32,313 nucleotides of DNA from Oscillospiraceae bacterium (GCA_031270395.1 JAISXU010000084.1:1-32313), one strand, 5' to 3'; positions 1-7,400 are shown, counted from the stretch's first letter. Notes: generated by a model not told the origin, from the sequence alone. Made by a program: numbers and translations.

Positions 1-73
1 TCGGGACTTTTCTCGCTCATATGCGCATGTTTCTCGCCGCCTTTGGCGGCAACCGAAACATATGCGCGCTATT
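1..73 (+). repeat. Partial copy of the structured repeat (first tandem unit, cut by window edge)
   Basis: These 73 bases are identical to positions 111-183, giving a direct tandem repeat with a 110-base period. The unit is cut by the left edge of the window, so the array may continue outside it. This copy keeps the second hairpin (GCGCATGTTTC pairing with GAAACATATGCGC around an inner GCCGCC/GGCGGC stem) but joins the next unit before the terminal AATTC palindrome found at the end of the second copy. No coding potential is evident. Confidence 0.9.
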
Positions 74-213
74 ATCCGCTCGAAAAGTCTTATCCTTACG
101 GCGAAGCCGCTCGGGACTTTTCTCGCTCATATGCGCATGTTTCTCGCCGCCTTTGGCGGCAACCGAAACATATGCGCGCTATTAATTCGGCACGACATAT
201 CGTGCGAATTAAT
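74..213 (+). repeat. Full copy of a 140-base structured dispersed repeat
   Basis: The element contains three hairpins in a row. The first pairs GAAAAGTC (82-89) with GACTTTTC (115-122) around a small CGGC-gaa-GCCG hairpin (99-109). The second pairs 133-143 with 165-177 around GCCGCC-ttt-GGCGGC (146-160). The third is the palindrome at 181-213, ATTAATTC/GAATTAAT plus GCACGA/TCGTGC with a four-base loop and one bulged G. A second full copy lies at 19078-19217 in the same orientation with six differences over 140 bases. No reading frame is shared in a way that suggests a protein. It could be a REP- or MITE-like element or a structured RNA. It ends about 50 bases upstream of the SDR gene and may supply part of its leader. 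Confidence 0.9.
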
Positions 214-263
214 ATTATTAGTTTTTTACGTGAAGTATTACAAATTGAATGGGAGGTTGCAAA

Positions 264-1025
264 ATGGGCAGAATGGAAGGCAAAATAGCTGTCGTGACAG
301 GAGCGGGCAGCGGTATAGGGCGCGCTGTGGCGGTGATGTTCGCGCGTGAGGGCGCAAAGGTGGTGTGCGCGAACCGGAACGAGAAGGACGGCGAGGAGAC
401 GCTGCGCCAGATACATGAGGCGGGCGGAGACGGGCTGTACGTGAAAACCGACGTGCGCAAAAAGGAGGACATAAAAAACCTGCTGGCGGCGGCGCTTGAG
501 CGGTACGGCGGCGTCTCGACGCTTTTCAACTGCGCGGGAGTGCTCGTGCACGCGCCGTTTTTGGAGCACACGGACGACGACATAGCCAAGGTTTTTGAGA
601 CGAATTTCAGGGGATATTTCTGGACGATGCGGGAGTTTTTGCCCGAGCTCGTAAAGCACGGACACTCGTCTATTACAAACGTCGCGTCGATATCCGTCAT
701 GAAGCCTGAGACGAACGCTTACATGTACGGCGCAATGAAGGCGGGCATTGACAAGATGACACGCGACCTGACGCGCGAGTTCTCGCCTCAGGGCGTACGT
801 CTGAACGTCATATGCCCCGGGCCCGTGCAGACCAATCTCACGCCCCAATACGTGCGTGAGAGCGTCGAGATACAACAGGAGATCATCCGCACCACATGCC
901 CCGTCGGGCGGCTCGGCGAGCCGGACGATATAGCGTACGCGGCGGTGTGGCTGTGCTCCGACGAGGCCGACTGGGTGACAGGCAGCACCATCGTCATAGA
1001 CGGCGGCGCGTGCAATATGGGATAA
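264..1025 (+). CDS. SDR-family NAD(P)-dependent oxidoreductase
   Basis: A classical short-chain dehydrogenase/reductase of 253 residues, the normal length for the family. The Rossmann motif TGAGSGIG is at residues 12-19, NCAG at 89-92, and the catalytic tetrad is N114, S142, Y155 and K159 (YGAMK). The C-terminal GSTIVIDGG is typical of FabG-like members. The substrate cannot be deduced; 3-oxoacyl-ACP reductase, a sugar or polyol dehydrogenase, or an aromatic-alcohol dehydrogenase are all possible. ATG at 264 is preferred because GGGAGG sits at 251-256; the open frame extends to 249 without a ribosome site. The gene is alone on the plus strand, just downstream of the structured repeat and convergent with the MoaF-like cluster. 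Confidence 0.9.
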   Translation: MGRMEGKIAVVTGAGSGIGRAVAVMFAREGAKVVCANRNEKDGEETLRQIHEAGGDGLYVKTDVRKKEDIKNLLAAALERYGGVSTLFNCAGVLVHAPFLEHTDDDIAKVFETNFRGYFWTMREFLPELVKHGHSSITNVASISVMKPETNAYMYGAMKAGIDKMTRDLTREFSPQGVRLNVICPGPVQTNLTPQYVRESVEIQQEIIRTTCPVGRLGEPDDIAYAAVWLCSDEADWVTGSTIVIDGGACNMG

Positions 1026-1077
1026 CCGGATAATCCGGTTAATAGCAAGCGGTATTTTCACCATATCACCGACTGCG

Positions 1078-1117
1078 GGACGGCGCGCTTTGCGATGGTG
1101 CGCAGAGTGCGCCGTCC
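1078..1117 (+). terminator. Candidate hairpin downstream of the SDR gene
   Basis: GGACGGCGC at 1078-1086 pairs perfectly with GCGCCGTCC at 1109-1117. There is no following T-run, so it is a weak candidate as an intrinsic terminator, but it could stabilise the 3' end of the message. Confidence 0.35.
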
Positions 1118-1217
1118 TAAAGCGCCTATTGCGCGCATACGCGAGTTAGGCAAAATATGGCCCTAACACTTATTGTGCAAACGAAATTATTCAAAAAGCG
1201 GTTTCTCTCCAACCACA

Positions 1218-1258
1218 TTGCCCGCCCATGCAATGCTGCGCATTGCGCGGGCGGGCAA
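1218..1258 (-). terminator. Candidate nested hairpin downstream of the MoaF-like cluster
   Basis: TTGCCCGCCC pairs with GGGCGGGCAA, and inside it GCAATGC pairs with GCATTGC around a three-base loop, giving an almost uninterrupted long hairpin. It lies about 90 bases beyond the stop codon of the last minus-strand MoaF-like gene. No clear U-run follows. Confidence 0.35.
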
Positions 1259-1346
1259 ATATTATGTACAGCCGGAACGGTGGGCGGCACGGCGCACAAC
1301 CGCGTGCGAGGTAATCCGCGTGCCGCGAATATGAAGCCGCGCGGTA

Positions 1347-2222
1347 TCAGATGATATACGGATTGGGGTCTGTGAACATCGGGCGAACCCACTCGGCCGT
1401 GGGGTCGAGTATTTTCCCGTACGCGCCAAACGGGATGTGAAGATCTGCCAGCTTCCCCTCGAACTCCGTCGTACCGAACGCACGCCCTATCTGATAGACG
1501 CGCTTATAGTTTTGCAAAAACGCCATCGTGTTGCTGCGGAAGGGCAGCGCCGCGCCGACGAGCTTCTCCGTGTTCGATTCCGTCAGGCTAAAGAGGTATA
1601 TGCCCTCCTTAATCTTTATATACGCCGACGGCTCGTCGCGGCTCGGCACGCTTGCCAAAGCTTCATTGAAGACGCGCGAGGCGGCTTTTTCGGGCGGATA
1701 TGTGATGCGGTAGTAGTCGGCGCAATGGTACACATGGACGGTAGCCATGTCGCTGCCGTATTGCCACTGCACGACGTTTCCTATGATGTCGTCCGTAAAG
1801 CCGTGGCGCGGGTAGGGTTTGATTTCAACCCCCTCGCGCTTGATGGCGCCAAAGGTGTAGCGCGGCGTGATGAGGTATTCGTATTTAGGATTCTCGCCTA
1901 TTACGGCAAGTATACGCGTGACGAGGTAGTTCTCCAAATCAATGACCCAGGTGTGGTTCGTACGCTTTCCGGCGCCCGCGAGCTCATAGCTGACGAGCCA
2001 TGTCGTGTCGTCGACTTTTCCGCAGAGCCAACCGGACGCGATTTTCGGCTTTTCGCCCTCAAAATTCCATTCGACGGAGGTAATGTCGAGGAAGCGCAGC
2101 GTATAATCAATTCCGTCGTCCATGACGAACTCAAATGTTTTGCCGACCAGCTCGTAATTTTGCGGCAGATCGTACTGTGAGATTCCGCCGACGCCATATG
2201 TGTTGTATTGTCGCATATCCAC
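1347..2222 (-). CDS. MoaF-like (calycin-type) protein, paralogue A
   Basis: A soluble protein of about 291 residues with no signal peptide or membrane segment. It resembles two-domain MoaF proteins: an N-terminal half with NYELVGKTFEFVMDDG and NHTWVIDLENYLVTRI, and a C-terminal half with GNVVQWQYGSDMATVHVY and a YKRVYQIGRAFG stretch. The two halves look like two calycin/lipocalin-type barrels. MoaF was named from molybdenum-cofactor loci but its reaction is unknown, and no other cofactor genes are nearby. It is closely similar to the next two upstream genes along its whole length, with the best-kept blocks DGIxxL, PRHGF, GAIKREGVEIKP and SNTMAF. The likely start is GTG at 2222, about 11 bases after AAGGAG; ATG at 2216 is an alternative. 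It is last in the array, 45 bases after paralogue B. Confidence 0.75.
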   Translation of the reverse strand: MDMRQYNTYGVGGISQYDLPQNYELVGKTFEFVMDDGIDYTLRFLDITSVEWNFEGEKPKIASGWLCGKVDDTTWLVSYELAGAGKRTNHTWVIDLENYLVTRILAVIGENPKYEYLITPRYTFGAIKREGVEIKPYPRHGFTDDIIGNVVQWQYGSDMATVHVYHCADYYRITYPPEKAASRVFNEALASVPSRDEPSAYIKIKEGIYLFSLTESNTEKLVGAALPFRSNTMAFLQNYKRVYQIGRAFGTTEFEGKLADLHIPFGAYGKILDPTAEWVRPMFTDPNPYII

Positions 2223-2267
2223 GTGCTCAGCAACTCCTTTCTGTGAGTGTTTACTCGGGGGACGGCG

Positions 2268-3143
2268 TCACACCGTATACGGATTAGGATCCGTAAGCAA
2301 ATTCCGGATATACTCCTCCTGCTCGGATGGCTCAAGCAGTCTGCCATATGCGGCAAACAGGATGTGCAGAGGGGAGTCCACGTCGTCCCACGTCGCCGTA
2401 CCGAATGCGCGGCCGACTTGATATACGCGTTTGTAGTTCTGGATAAAGCACATCGTATTACTGCGGACGTGCATAGCCGCGCCGATGAGCTTTTCCATGT
2501 TCTGTTCCGTAATACTGACCAGATATATGCCGTCCTTGATCTTGATAAAGCGCGCCGGTTCGTCGGACGACGGTATCTTCGCCATCGCCTCGTTGAACAT
2601 CATTGAACCCTTTTTGTCCGGCGGATATGTGATACGGTACCAGTCGGAGTGGTAGTACACATGCACCGTGGCCATCTCGCCGCCGTACGTCCATTGGATA
2701 ATGTTCCCCATGAGATCGGTCGTAAAGGAGTGCCTCGGATGCGGCTGAATTTCCACACCCTCCCGCTCAATCGCGCCGAATTCATATCTCGGCGTGATGA
2801 GGTAGGGATAAGCCGGATTTTCGCCAACCTTTGCCGCGATACGGGTGACGAGCCAGTTTTCCAAATCGATAACCCACGTGTGGTTTGACCGCGGAGCTCC
2901 GCCGAGCTCGTAACTGACCAGATAAGTAGTCTCGTCCGCCTTGCAGCAGAGGTACTTCGACGTGACCGGCTCGTCGCCGGCAAAATTCCACGCCAGCTCG
3001 TCCTTGCCGGTAAAGGACAGCTCGTAACGCAGCCCGTCGTCCATAGCAAAACGGAACGTCCGACCGGCCAACTCATAATTTGAAGGGGGCGTGTATTGAG
3101 CGATATCCCCCGTCACTGTTTGATTCAGTTCTCTGAGATCCAT
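2268..3143 (-). CDS. MoaF-like (calycin-type) protein, paralogue B
   Basis: A 291-residue paralogue of its two neighbours with the same architecture: NYELAGRTFRFAMDDG, NHTWVIDLENWLVTRI and GAIEREGVEIQPHPRHSF in the N-terminal half, then GNIIQWTYGGEMATVHVYY, a SSDEPARFIKIKDGIYL strand and NYKRVYQVGRAFG in the C-terminal half. ATG at 3143 follows a strong GGGAGGG. The gene ends with DPNPYTV, matching the DPNPYII and DPNPYIV ends of A and C, which supports recent tandem duplication. No catalytic residues are known for the family. The repeated conserved aromatic and charged residues fit a ligand-binding barrel, but this is inference. Confidence 0.75.
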   Translation of the reverse strand: MDLRELNQTVTGDIAQYTPPSNYELAGRTFRFAMDDGLRYELSFTGKDELAWNFAGDEPVTSKYLCCKADETTYLVSYELGGAPRSNHTWVIDLENWLVTRIAAKVGENPAYPYLITPRYEFGAIEREGVEIQPHPRHSFTTDLMGNIIQWTYGGEMATVHVYYHSDWYRITYPPDKKGSMMFNEAMAKIPSSDEPARFIKIKDGIYLVSITEQNMEKLIGAAMHVRSNTMCFIQNYKRVYQVGRAFGTATWDDVDSPLHILFAAYGRLLEPSEQEEYIRNLLTDPNPYTV

Positions 3144-3162
3144 CTTGGTTTTCCCTCCCTCG

Positions 3163-4065
3163 CTACACGATATACGGATTGGGATCGCGCAGCATTTTTT
3201 GAAGTCCCTCGTCGTCCGTCGGATCGATCAGCTTTCCGTACGCGCCGAACATGAGGTGTGTATGCGTGTCGCCCTCCGGCGTCGTGCTTGTGCCAAACGA
3301 GCGTCCGACGAGATACTCCCGCTTGTAATTTTGCAAAAAGCACATCGTATTGCTGCGGAAGCCCATTTTCGCGCCCAGTATCCTCTCGCCGTTTGACTCC
3401 GTCAGGCTGAATAGGTACAGCCCGTCCTTTATCTTTATGTAGCGCGTCGGCTCGTCTGAGGACGGCAGATCCTTGAGGATGTTATTGAACATCTCGTTCA
3501 TCTTCTTCGCCTCTTCCGAAAACGCGGGATCCCTCGGATATGTGATGCGATAGAAGTTTGAGCAGTAATACACGTGGACAGTCGCCATCTCGCTTCCGTA
3601 GGCCCACTGCACCACGGTCCCCCTCAAATCTCCCGTAAAACCGTGGCGGGGATACGGCTTAATATCCTGACCCTCCGCGCGGATCACGCCGAATTCATAC
3701 TCCGGTGTTATAAGATACTCGTCCTTTGGGTTTGTCCCGAGCTTCGCTATGATGCGCGTGACGAGATTGTTCTCCCGGTCTATGACAAACGTGTGATTTG
3801 CGCGGGGAGCGGCGCCGGCGTGTTCAAAGCTGACCAGATATGTGGTGTCGTCGCCCTTTTCGCACCAGTATTTTGCCCGCTTGGGCGCGTCTCCCGCCCA
3901 GTGCCACTCCAACGTGTCTTTGTCGAGAAAATCCAGAATATAGTCGTAGCCGTCGTCCATGACAAACTCGAATTTTGTCCCCGCGAGTTCAAAATTGAGC
4001 GGCGGCGTGAACTGGTCTATCGCTCCGCCTATGTATGGACATAATTTCCGCAGATCCACCATCAT
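3163..4065 (-). CDS. MoaF-like (calycin-type) protein, paralogue C
   Basis: A 300-residue member of the same array. It shares NFELAGTKFEFVMDDG, NHTFVIDRENNLVTRI, PRHGFTGDLRGTVVQWAYG, SEMATVHVYY, PSSDEPTRYIKIKDGLYLF and NYKREYLVGRSFGT with A and B. Compared with them it has a roughly nine-residue insertion before the SSDEP block. It starts with two consecutive ATG codons at 4065 and 4062 behind GGGGAGGG; either can be used. Spacing is 12 bases from the stop of paralogue D and 19 bases to the start of B, so the genes are almost certainly co-transcribed. Confidence 0.75.
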   Translation of the reverse strand: MMVDLRKLCPYIGGAIDQFTPPLNFELAGTKFEFVMDDGYDYILDFLDKDTLEWHWAGDAPKRAKYWCEKGDDTTYLVSFEHAGAAPRANHTFVIDRENNLVTRIIAKLGTNPKDEYLITPEYEFGVIRAEGQDIKPYPRHGFTGDLRGTVVQWAYGSEMATVHVYYCSNFYRITYPRDPAFSEEAKKMNEMFNNILKDLPSSDEPTRYIKIKDGLYLFSLTESNGERILGAKMGFRSNTMCFLQNYKREYLVGRSFGTSTTPEGDTHTHLMFGAYGKLIDPTDDEGLQKMLRDPNPYIV

Positions 4066-4077
4066 CGTTCCCTCCCC

Positions 4078-4776
4078 TCATCCTTCCGCGAAACGCCCGT
4101 AGCCACCCAACGGCGTGCATACGGCGCCTTCGTCCGCCGTGACGCGGAAAACTCCGCCGGCGCTCGTGGCATTGTAAAAATTCGATAGCAGCACAACTGC
4201 GTTTTTGCGTCCCCCCGCGGTCACAATCGCGGTTTGCAGAATAATTGCGTCCGTGATCCTGACCGCGCTGAAATCGGATACCGCAAGAGCGTCCGGTATG
4301 CCCGCGCTTGTGATAGCGGCGGTATCGTCTCCGTAGGCGACCGTGAAGACCGACGACGCCTTCTTCCCGAACGTCCAAGTCACCACTCCCGTCAGTCCGT
4401 GCGCCGGGGCGTGCGTTCCCGCGTTCGCACCGGACCCTATCGCGCCGAAGACGTGGGCGATCCGCAATCCGCCGTCCACCGTGACGCGTGTGGCGGAACC
4501 GGTTCCGCTGTCCAGCGTGATGGCGACATACGCATCCCTGACGAGATATGTCAGGAAGAAGACCGTATCCGCGACCTTCACGCAATGGTAGGGCAGCTTT
4601 TGCAGACTGCCGTCAACGCTGACGCCGCAAGATGGGAAATCTGTGAAAGCAAACGTCGCAGTCCCGCCGCCGTCAAAGTGAAGTTCAAGCGTCTTTCCCG
4701 CAAATTCATAATTCATGGGCGCCTGATAACTGCTCAGATCCGACGCGGGGGGAGCGATCAATTCCCGAATACCCAT
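4078..4776 (-). CDS. Divergent, shorter MoaF-like protein, paralogue D
   Basis: A 232-residue protein at the 5' end of the array. It opens with the same block as its neighbours (NYEFAGKTLELHFDGGG) and retains the two-half layout: VTWTFGKKASSVFTVAYGDD matches GNIIQWTYGGEMATVHVYY, and PLGGYGRFAEG matches the PFGAYGKILDP block near the end of A. The linkers are shorter, and the DPNPY tail is missing. It has fewer charged and aromatic residues than A-C, suggesting a diverged or specialised function. ATG at 4776 follows GGAAAGGAT. Assignment to the family rests on weak but collinear similarity plus its position. Confidence 0.55.
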   Translation of the reverse strand: MGIRELIAPPASDLSSYQAPMNYEFAGKTLELHFDGGGTATFAFTDFPSCGVSVDGSLQKLPYHCVKVADTVFFLTYLVRDAYVAITLDSGTGSATRVTVDGGLRIAHVFGAIGSGANAGTHAPAHGLTGVVTWTFGKKASSVFTVAYGDDTAAITSAGIPDALAVSDFSAVRITDAIILQTAIVTAGGRKNAVVLLSNFYNATSAGGVFRVTADEGAVCTPLGGYGRFAEG

Positions 4777-4801
4777 TATGTGTCAACATCCTTTCCAATG
4801 C

Positions 4802-4848
4802 GCTTCCGGCCGTCGGCGGCGGATTCGTCCGCGCCGGCGGCCGGAAGC
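4802..4848 (-). other. Strong inverted repeat between the 78-codon gene and the MoaF-like array
   Basis: GCTTCCGGCCG at 4802-4812 pairs perfectly with CGGCCGGAAGC at 4838-4848. No T-run follows on the minus strand, so it may be an mRNA-processing or partial-termination hairpin that sets apart expression of the MoaF-like genes downstream. Confidence 0.5.
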
Positions 4849-4854
4849 GATCTT

Positions 4855-5091
4855 TCACGTGATCACTTCGAACGGGTCGACCTTACCGTTGCCGTTGAGT
4901 CGCTTGGTGTTCGACAGATCAAAGGCTGTCAGCAAGGCGTCGTCCACCAACACGGAATAGATCACGGTCGCGGTCTGGCCGTCTGCAAGTTTCACGTCAT
5001 TTGTCGATGAGTCCACAAGCGGAATCTCGTAATACCCGCCGTGATCATCCAACAAAGAACCCGGTAACACGGGAAAAATGTATACATTCAT
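4855..5091 (-). CDS. Small hypothetical protein (78 aa)
   Basis: A 78-residue frame in the operon direction between signal peptidase I and the MoaF-like array. It begins MNVYIFPVLPGSLLDDHGG and contains the strand-rich blocks QTATVIYSVLVDDALL and NGNGKVDPFEVIT. No family is recognised. There is no signal peptide or membrane segment, and it is acidic. Two start codons are possible (5091 and 5087 are close, but only 5091 is in frame with the full product), and no convincing ribosome site precedes it, which lowers confidence. The composition looks protein-like rather than random. The NGNGKVDPFEV tail faintly recalls EF-hand or dockerin-like calcium loops, but one short match is not enough to claim this. 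Confidence 0.45.
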   Translation of the reverse strand: MNVYIFPVLPGSLLDDHGGYYEIPLVDSSTNDVKLADGQTATVIYSVLVDDALLTAFDLSNTKRLNGNGKVDPFEVIT

Positions 5092-5161
5092 GTTTTTTCG
5101 CGTCTGGAAAATTTTTGTCTGCGCAAACGGCCCGTTGCGCCCTGCCTAGAGCGCATCCGCG

Positions 5162-5755
5162 CTATTTCACCCGCCCGAAATCGGCGACAGGCCAGAGCCT
5201 GAGCGCGACCTTGCCGATGATCTGTTCGCCGCTGACCGCGCCGATCGCGCTCAAACGGCTGTCCACCGAGGTGAGGCGGCGATCCCCCATGACGAACCAC
5301 CGCTCGTCCGGCACCTGATAGGGCAGCTCGATGTCACACGTACCCAAGCCCTTTTCCGGCGCGTAGGGCTCGTCGAGCACCTCCCCGTCCACCGAAACCA
5401 CGCCGTCCGCGTCGATGTCCACCCATTCCCCGGAGACGGCGATAACGCGCTTGAGCAGCACCTTGTTGTTGTAGTAGAACGCCACGATGTCGCCGCGCTT
5501 AAACGTGCTCTGCTTGATCGCAACGACGATTTCCCCGTCGCGCAGGGTCGGCAGCATGCTCTCTCCGTACACCCTGAGTACGGGAATCCACAGCATGGAC
5601 AGCAGCACCGAGGCGGCAGCGACGACGAGCAGGGCCTTTAGTACGCCCCACACCGCGCCGCGGAAAGCCTTCGCGCTCTCCCGCCGCAGTATTTCCGCTT
5701 CTATGCTCGCCGTCGGCGGGCGCTCCGGTGGCGGCGCCGGCGTGACCTCATTCAC
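5162..5755 (-). CDS. lepB: Signal peptidase I
   Basis: A type I leader peptidase that cleaves signal peptides from exported proteins at the outer face of the membrane. With the GTG start at 5755 it has 197 residues: a short proline-rich cytoplasmic tail, one membrane segment at about 38-60, then the S26 peptidase domain. The catalytic serine is S66 in GESMLPTL and the lysine K102 in VLLKRVIAVSGE. The box-E region reads GDRRLTSVDSR, with Arg where GDN is usual. The open frame extends to ATG 5833, but that would overlap the preceding gene by 85 bases; GTG at 5755 overlaps its stop by only 8 bases and suggests translational coupling. The adhesin and pilin genes in this window encode likely substrates. 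Confidence 0.88.
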   Translation of the reverse strand: MNEVTPAPPPERPPTASIEAEILRRESAKAFRGAVWGVLKALLVVAAASVLLSMLWIPVLRVYGESMLPTLRDGEIVVAIKQSTFKRGDIVAFYYNNKVLLKRVIAVSGEWVDIDADGVVSVDGEVLDEPYAPEKGLGTCDIELPYQVPDERWFVMGDRRLTSVDSRLSAIGAVSGEQIIGKVALRLWPVADFGRVK

Positions 5756-6257
5756 GCCGGTTCGCCCCGCCGCCGCTCTTGCCCGCAAACAGCGTCTGCG
5801 TGAGCAGGGGATTGCCGCGGATGATCTCGTCAAGCTCCGAGTGGGCTTTCATATATTGATCCACCCTGCCTCTGAAATCCCTCCACAGATCCTCAACGGT
5901 CTGCCTCTCAAGCGCCTCGCGCGCGGCGGCGCACTGCTCGGCCTCCCGAATGATCTCCTCGGCGCGCCGGTTCGCCGCGTTCTCTTTTTCTTCGATCCTG
6001 CCCTTGTATTCGTCGTCCATGACACGCAGGCTTTCGAGGTAGATGTTCGCGCTCTCCTGCGCCGCCCGCATGACGCCGCTGAGCTGCAGGGAGGCCTCGG
6101 CGATGGAACCCGCTTTCTCCATGACGAGGGCGCGCTCCGCCAGGCGCTTTTCCAAGTCCTGTTTTTCGGCGGTGAGTCGCTCTATTTCCTCCTCCTGCGC
6201 CTGCAAAAGGCGCAGGAGATCCGTTTTTCCGAGCGAACGCAACTGTTTGTCTGTCAT
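5748..6257 (-). CDS. Coiled-coil protein of unknown function
   Basis: A 169-residue, highly charged protein. Residues 1-55 and about 65-125 are rich in Glu, Lys, Arg, Ala and Leu in heptad-like spacing and should form coiled coils. The middle block AGSIAEASLQLSGVMRAAQESANIYL is the most distinctive part and resembles a small conserved family of Clostridia proteins seen next to signal peptidase or sortase genes (recollection, not searched). There is no signal peptide or membrane segment. ATG at 6257 follows GGGAGAG. It overlaps the downstream signal peptidase start, so the two are probably translationally coupled and may act together in secretion or envelope assembly. Confidence 0.75.
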   Translation of the reverse strand: MTDKQLRSLGKTDLLRLLQAQEEEIERLTAEKQDLEKRLAERALVMEKAGSIAEASLQLSGVMRAAQESANIYLESLRVMDDEYKGRIEEKENAANRRAEEIIREAEQCAAAREALERQTVEDLWRDFRGRVDQYMKAHSELDEIIRGNPLLTQTLFAGKSGGGANRRE

Positions 6258-6302
6258 ATTCTCTCCCGGCGGCGCTCGCTTTTGCGCGCGCCGCCCCTGC
6301 CC

Positions 6303-7328
6303 CTAATTCTTATAGAAGCTGTGTCCGTAGCTATCCACTTCGCTCATGAGCACCATGTTCCGGCGCAGCATCTCGGTGTCGCCGACTGACGACAGATAGC
6401 CGCCGCACCAGCAGTAGCCGCCGCCCACGGCATACTTGTCCATCGCGTCGCGCACCGACTGGCGTATTTCCTCATCTGTCACGTCGTCGGCCATCAGTCT
6501 GCCGCGTCCGTCCCAGCCGCCGGTTATGACTAAGCTGTTCCCGAACTTCTTCTGCACGGCCTCAAGGTCGTTGCACGTCTGCGCGGGATCCCACGCGCTT
6601 ATACCCATGTCCACGAGCAAATCCATGACACTCTCGCACTTCCCACAGTTGTGCATTGCCATTATCAAGCCGCGCTCCCTGCCGCGCTTGGCCCACTTCT
6701 CGTGGTGCGGCAGTATGAATTCCTTGTACATCGCCGCGGATATGAACGGGCTGCCCCAGGCGGCCGTATCGTCCATGAACGTCAGTATGTCCGGCTTGTA
6801 GATGTCGATGACCTTGTCCGCCACCGACATGTAAAACTCGCTCAAGTAATCAAGGAGCGCGTGAACCTCGTCCGGTTCCTCGTAGAACGAGAGCAGCCCG
6901 TCCTCAAAGCCCATGAAGGACATGAGGTGCTGGAAGTACCCAAAGTGCAGATTGAGCGCCATCGCGGTCTCCTTGCGGTCGATACCCGAGTTTTCTATCT
7001 GCTTTTTAACCACTGCCTCCCAGTCCACTCCGGAAAAATCCGGGGCTTTGATGATGTCGCGCCACCCGGGCAGCTTGTCTATGGGCAGGATGAACACGCT
7101 GTTGTCCGGAATGAGCGCGTTTCCGGTGGATTCCGTGGGTACGTAGTTTACGCCCCAGATATCCCTTCCGCCGCCCCTGTCGCGGTGCTCATTGAGTAGA
7201 GGCGGCTCGAACATTTGGTTGGCGACGCGCTTTGTCGCGCCGGGCATCGGCCCAAAGGTGTACTGCGGTACCCACTCGGGTACTTCCCCTCTCAGCGTCA
7301 TCAGATAGTTGTCCTTCTCGGTAAGCAT
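6303..7328 (-). CDS. Uroporphyrinogen decarboxylase (URO-D) family protein, corrinoid methyltransferase-like
   Basis: A 341-residue URO-D-fold protein. It carries the HNCGKCE motif near residue 240, the kind of His-x-Cys zinc site seen in MtaA/MtbA and the methyltransferases of anaerobic O-demethylation systems, rather than the residues of a haem-pathway HemE. Other conserved blocks are FMDDTAAWGSPF, a GWDGRG segment and GGGYCWCGGYL near the C terminus. It may transfer a methyl group between a small molecule or pterin and a corrinoid protein; no corrinoid protein is in the window. ATG at 7328 follows GGGAGGA. It appears to head the operon that continues through the coiled-coil gene, lepB and the MoaF-like array. 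Substrate unknown. Confidence 0.78.
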   Translation of the reverse strand: MLTEKDNYLMTLRGEVPEWVPQYTFGPMPGATKRVANQMFEPPLLNEHRDRGGGRDIWGVNYVPTESTGNALIPDNSVFILPIDKLPGWRDIIKAPDFSGVDWEAVVKKQIENSGIDRKETAMALNLHFGYFQHLMSFMGFEDGLLSFYEEPDEVHALLDYLSEFYMSVADKVIDIYKPDILTFMDDTAAWGSPFISAAMYKEFILPHHEKWAKRGRERGLIMAMHNCGKCESVMDLLVDMGISAWDPAQTCNDLEAVQKKFGNSLVITGGWDGRGRLMADDVTDEEIRQSVRDAMDKYAVGGGYCWCGGYLSSVGDTEMLRRNMVLMSEVDSYGHSFYKN

Positions 7329-7400
7329 TTTTCGCTTCCTCCCAATATAAAATTATCGGCAAATGCCGCGCGTTCGGAACCGCGGCGCCGGATTACCTAT

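Larger units (their letters stand above)
1026..1346. other. Intergenic region between convergent genes, rich in inverted repeats
   Basis: This 320-base gap separates the 3' ends of the SDR gene and the last MoaF-like gene. It contains three inverted repeats: AACCGGA-TAA-TCCGGTT starting within the SDR stop codon (1024-1040), GGACGGCGC/GCGCCGTCC (1078-1117) and a long nested hairpin at 1218-1258. These are plausible bidirectional terminators. A 65-codon frame at 1157-1354 lacks a ribosome site and family resemblance and is not called. Confidence 0.6.

Noticed and set aside
1..213. CRISPR array at the left edge
   Set aside because: Only two units with a 110-base period and no unique spacers of regular length; no cas genes in the window.
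96..1064. 322-codon frame on the minus strand opposite the SDR gene
   Set aside because: It shadows an intact SDR gene with all catalytic motifs and runs into the non-coding repeat.
1157..1354. 65-codon frame between the SDR and MoaF-like genes
   Set aside because: It spans a long nested hairpin, lacks a ribosome site and has no recognisable composition.
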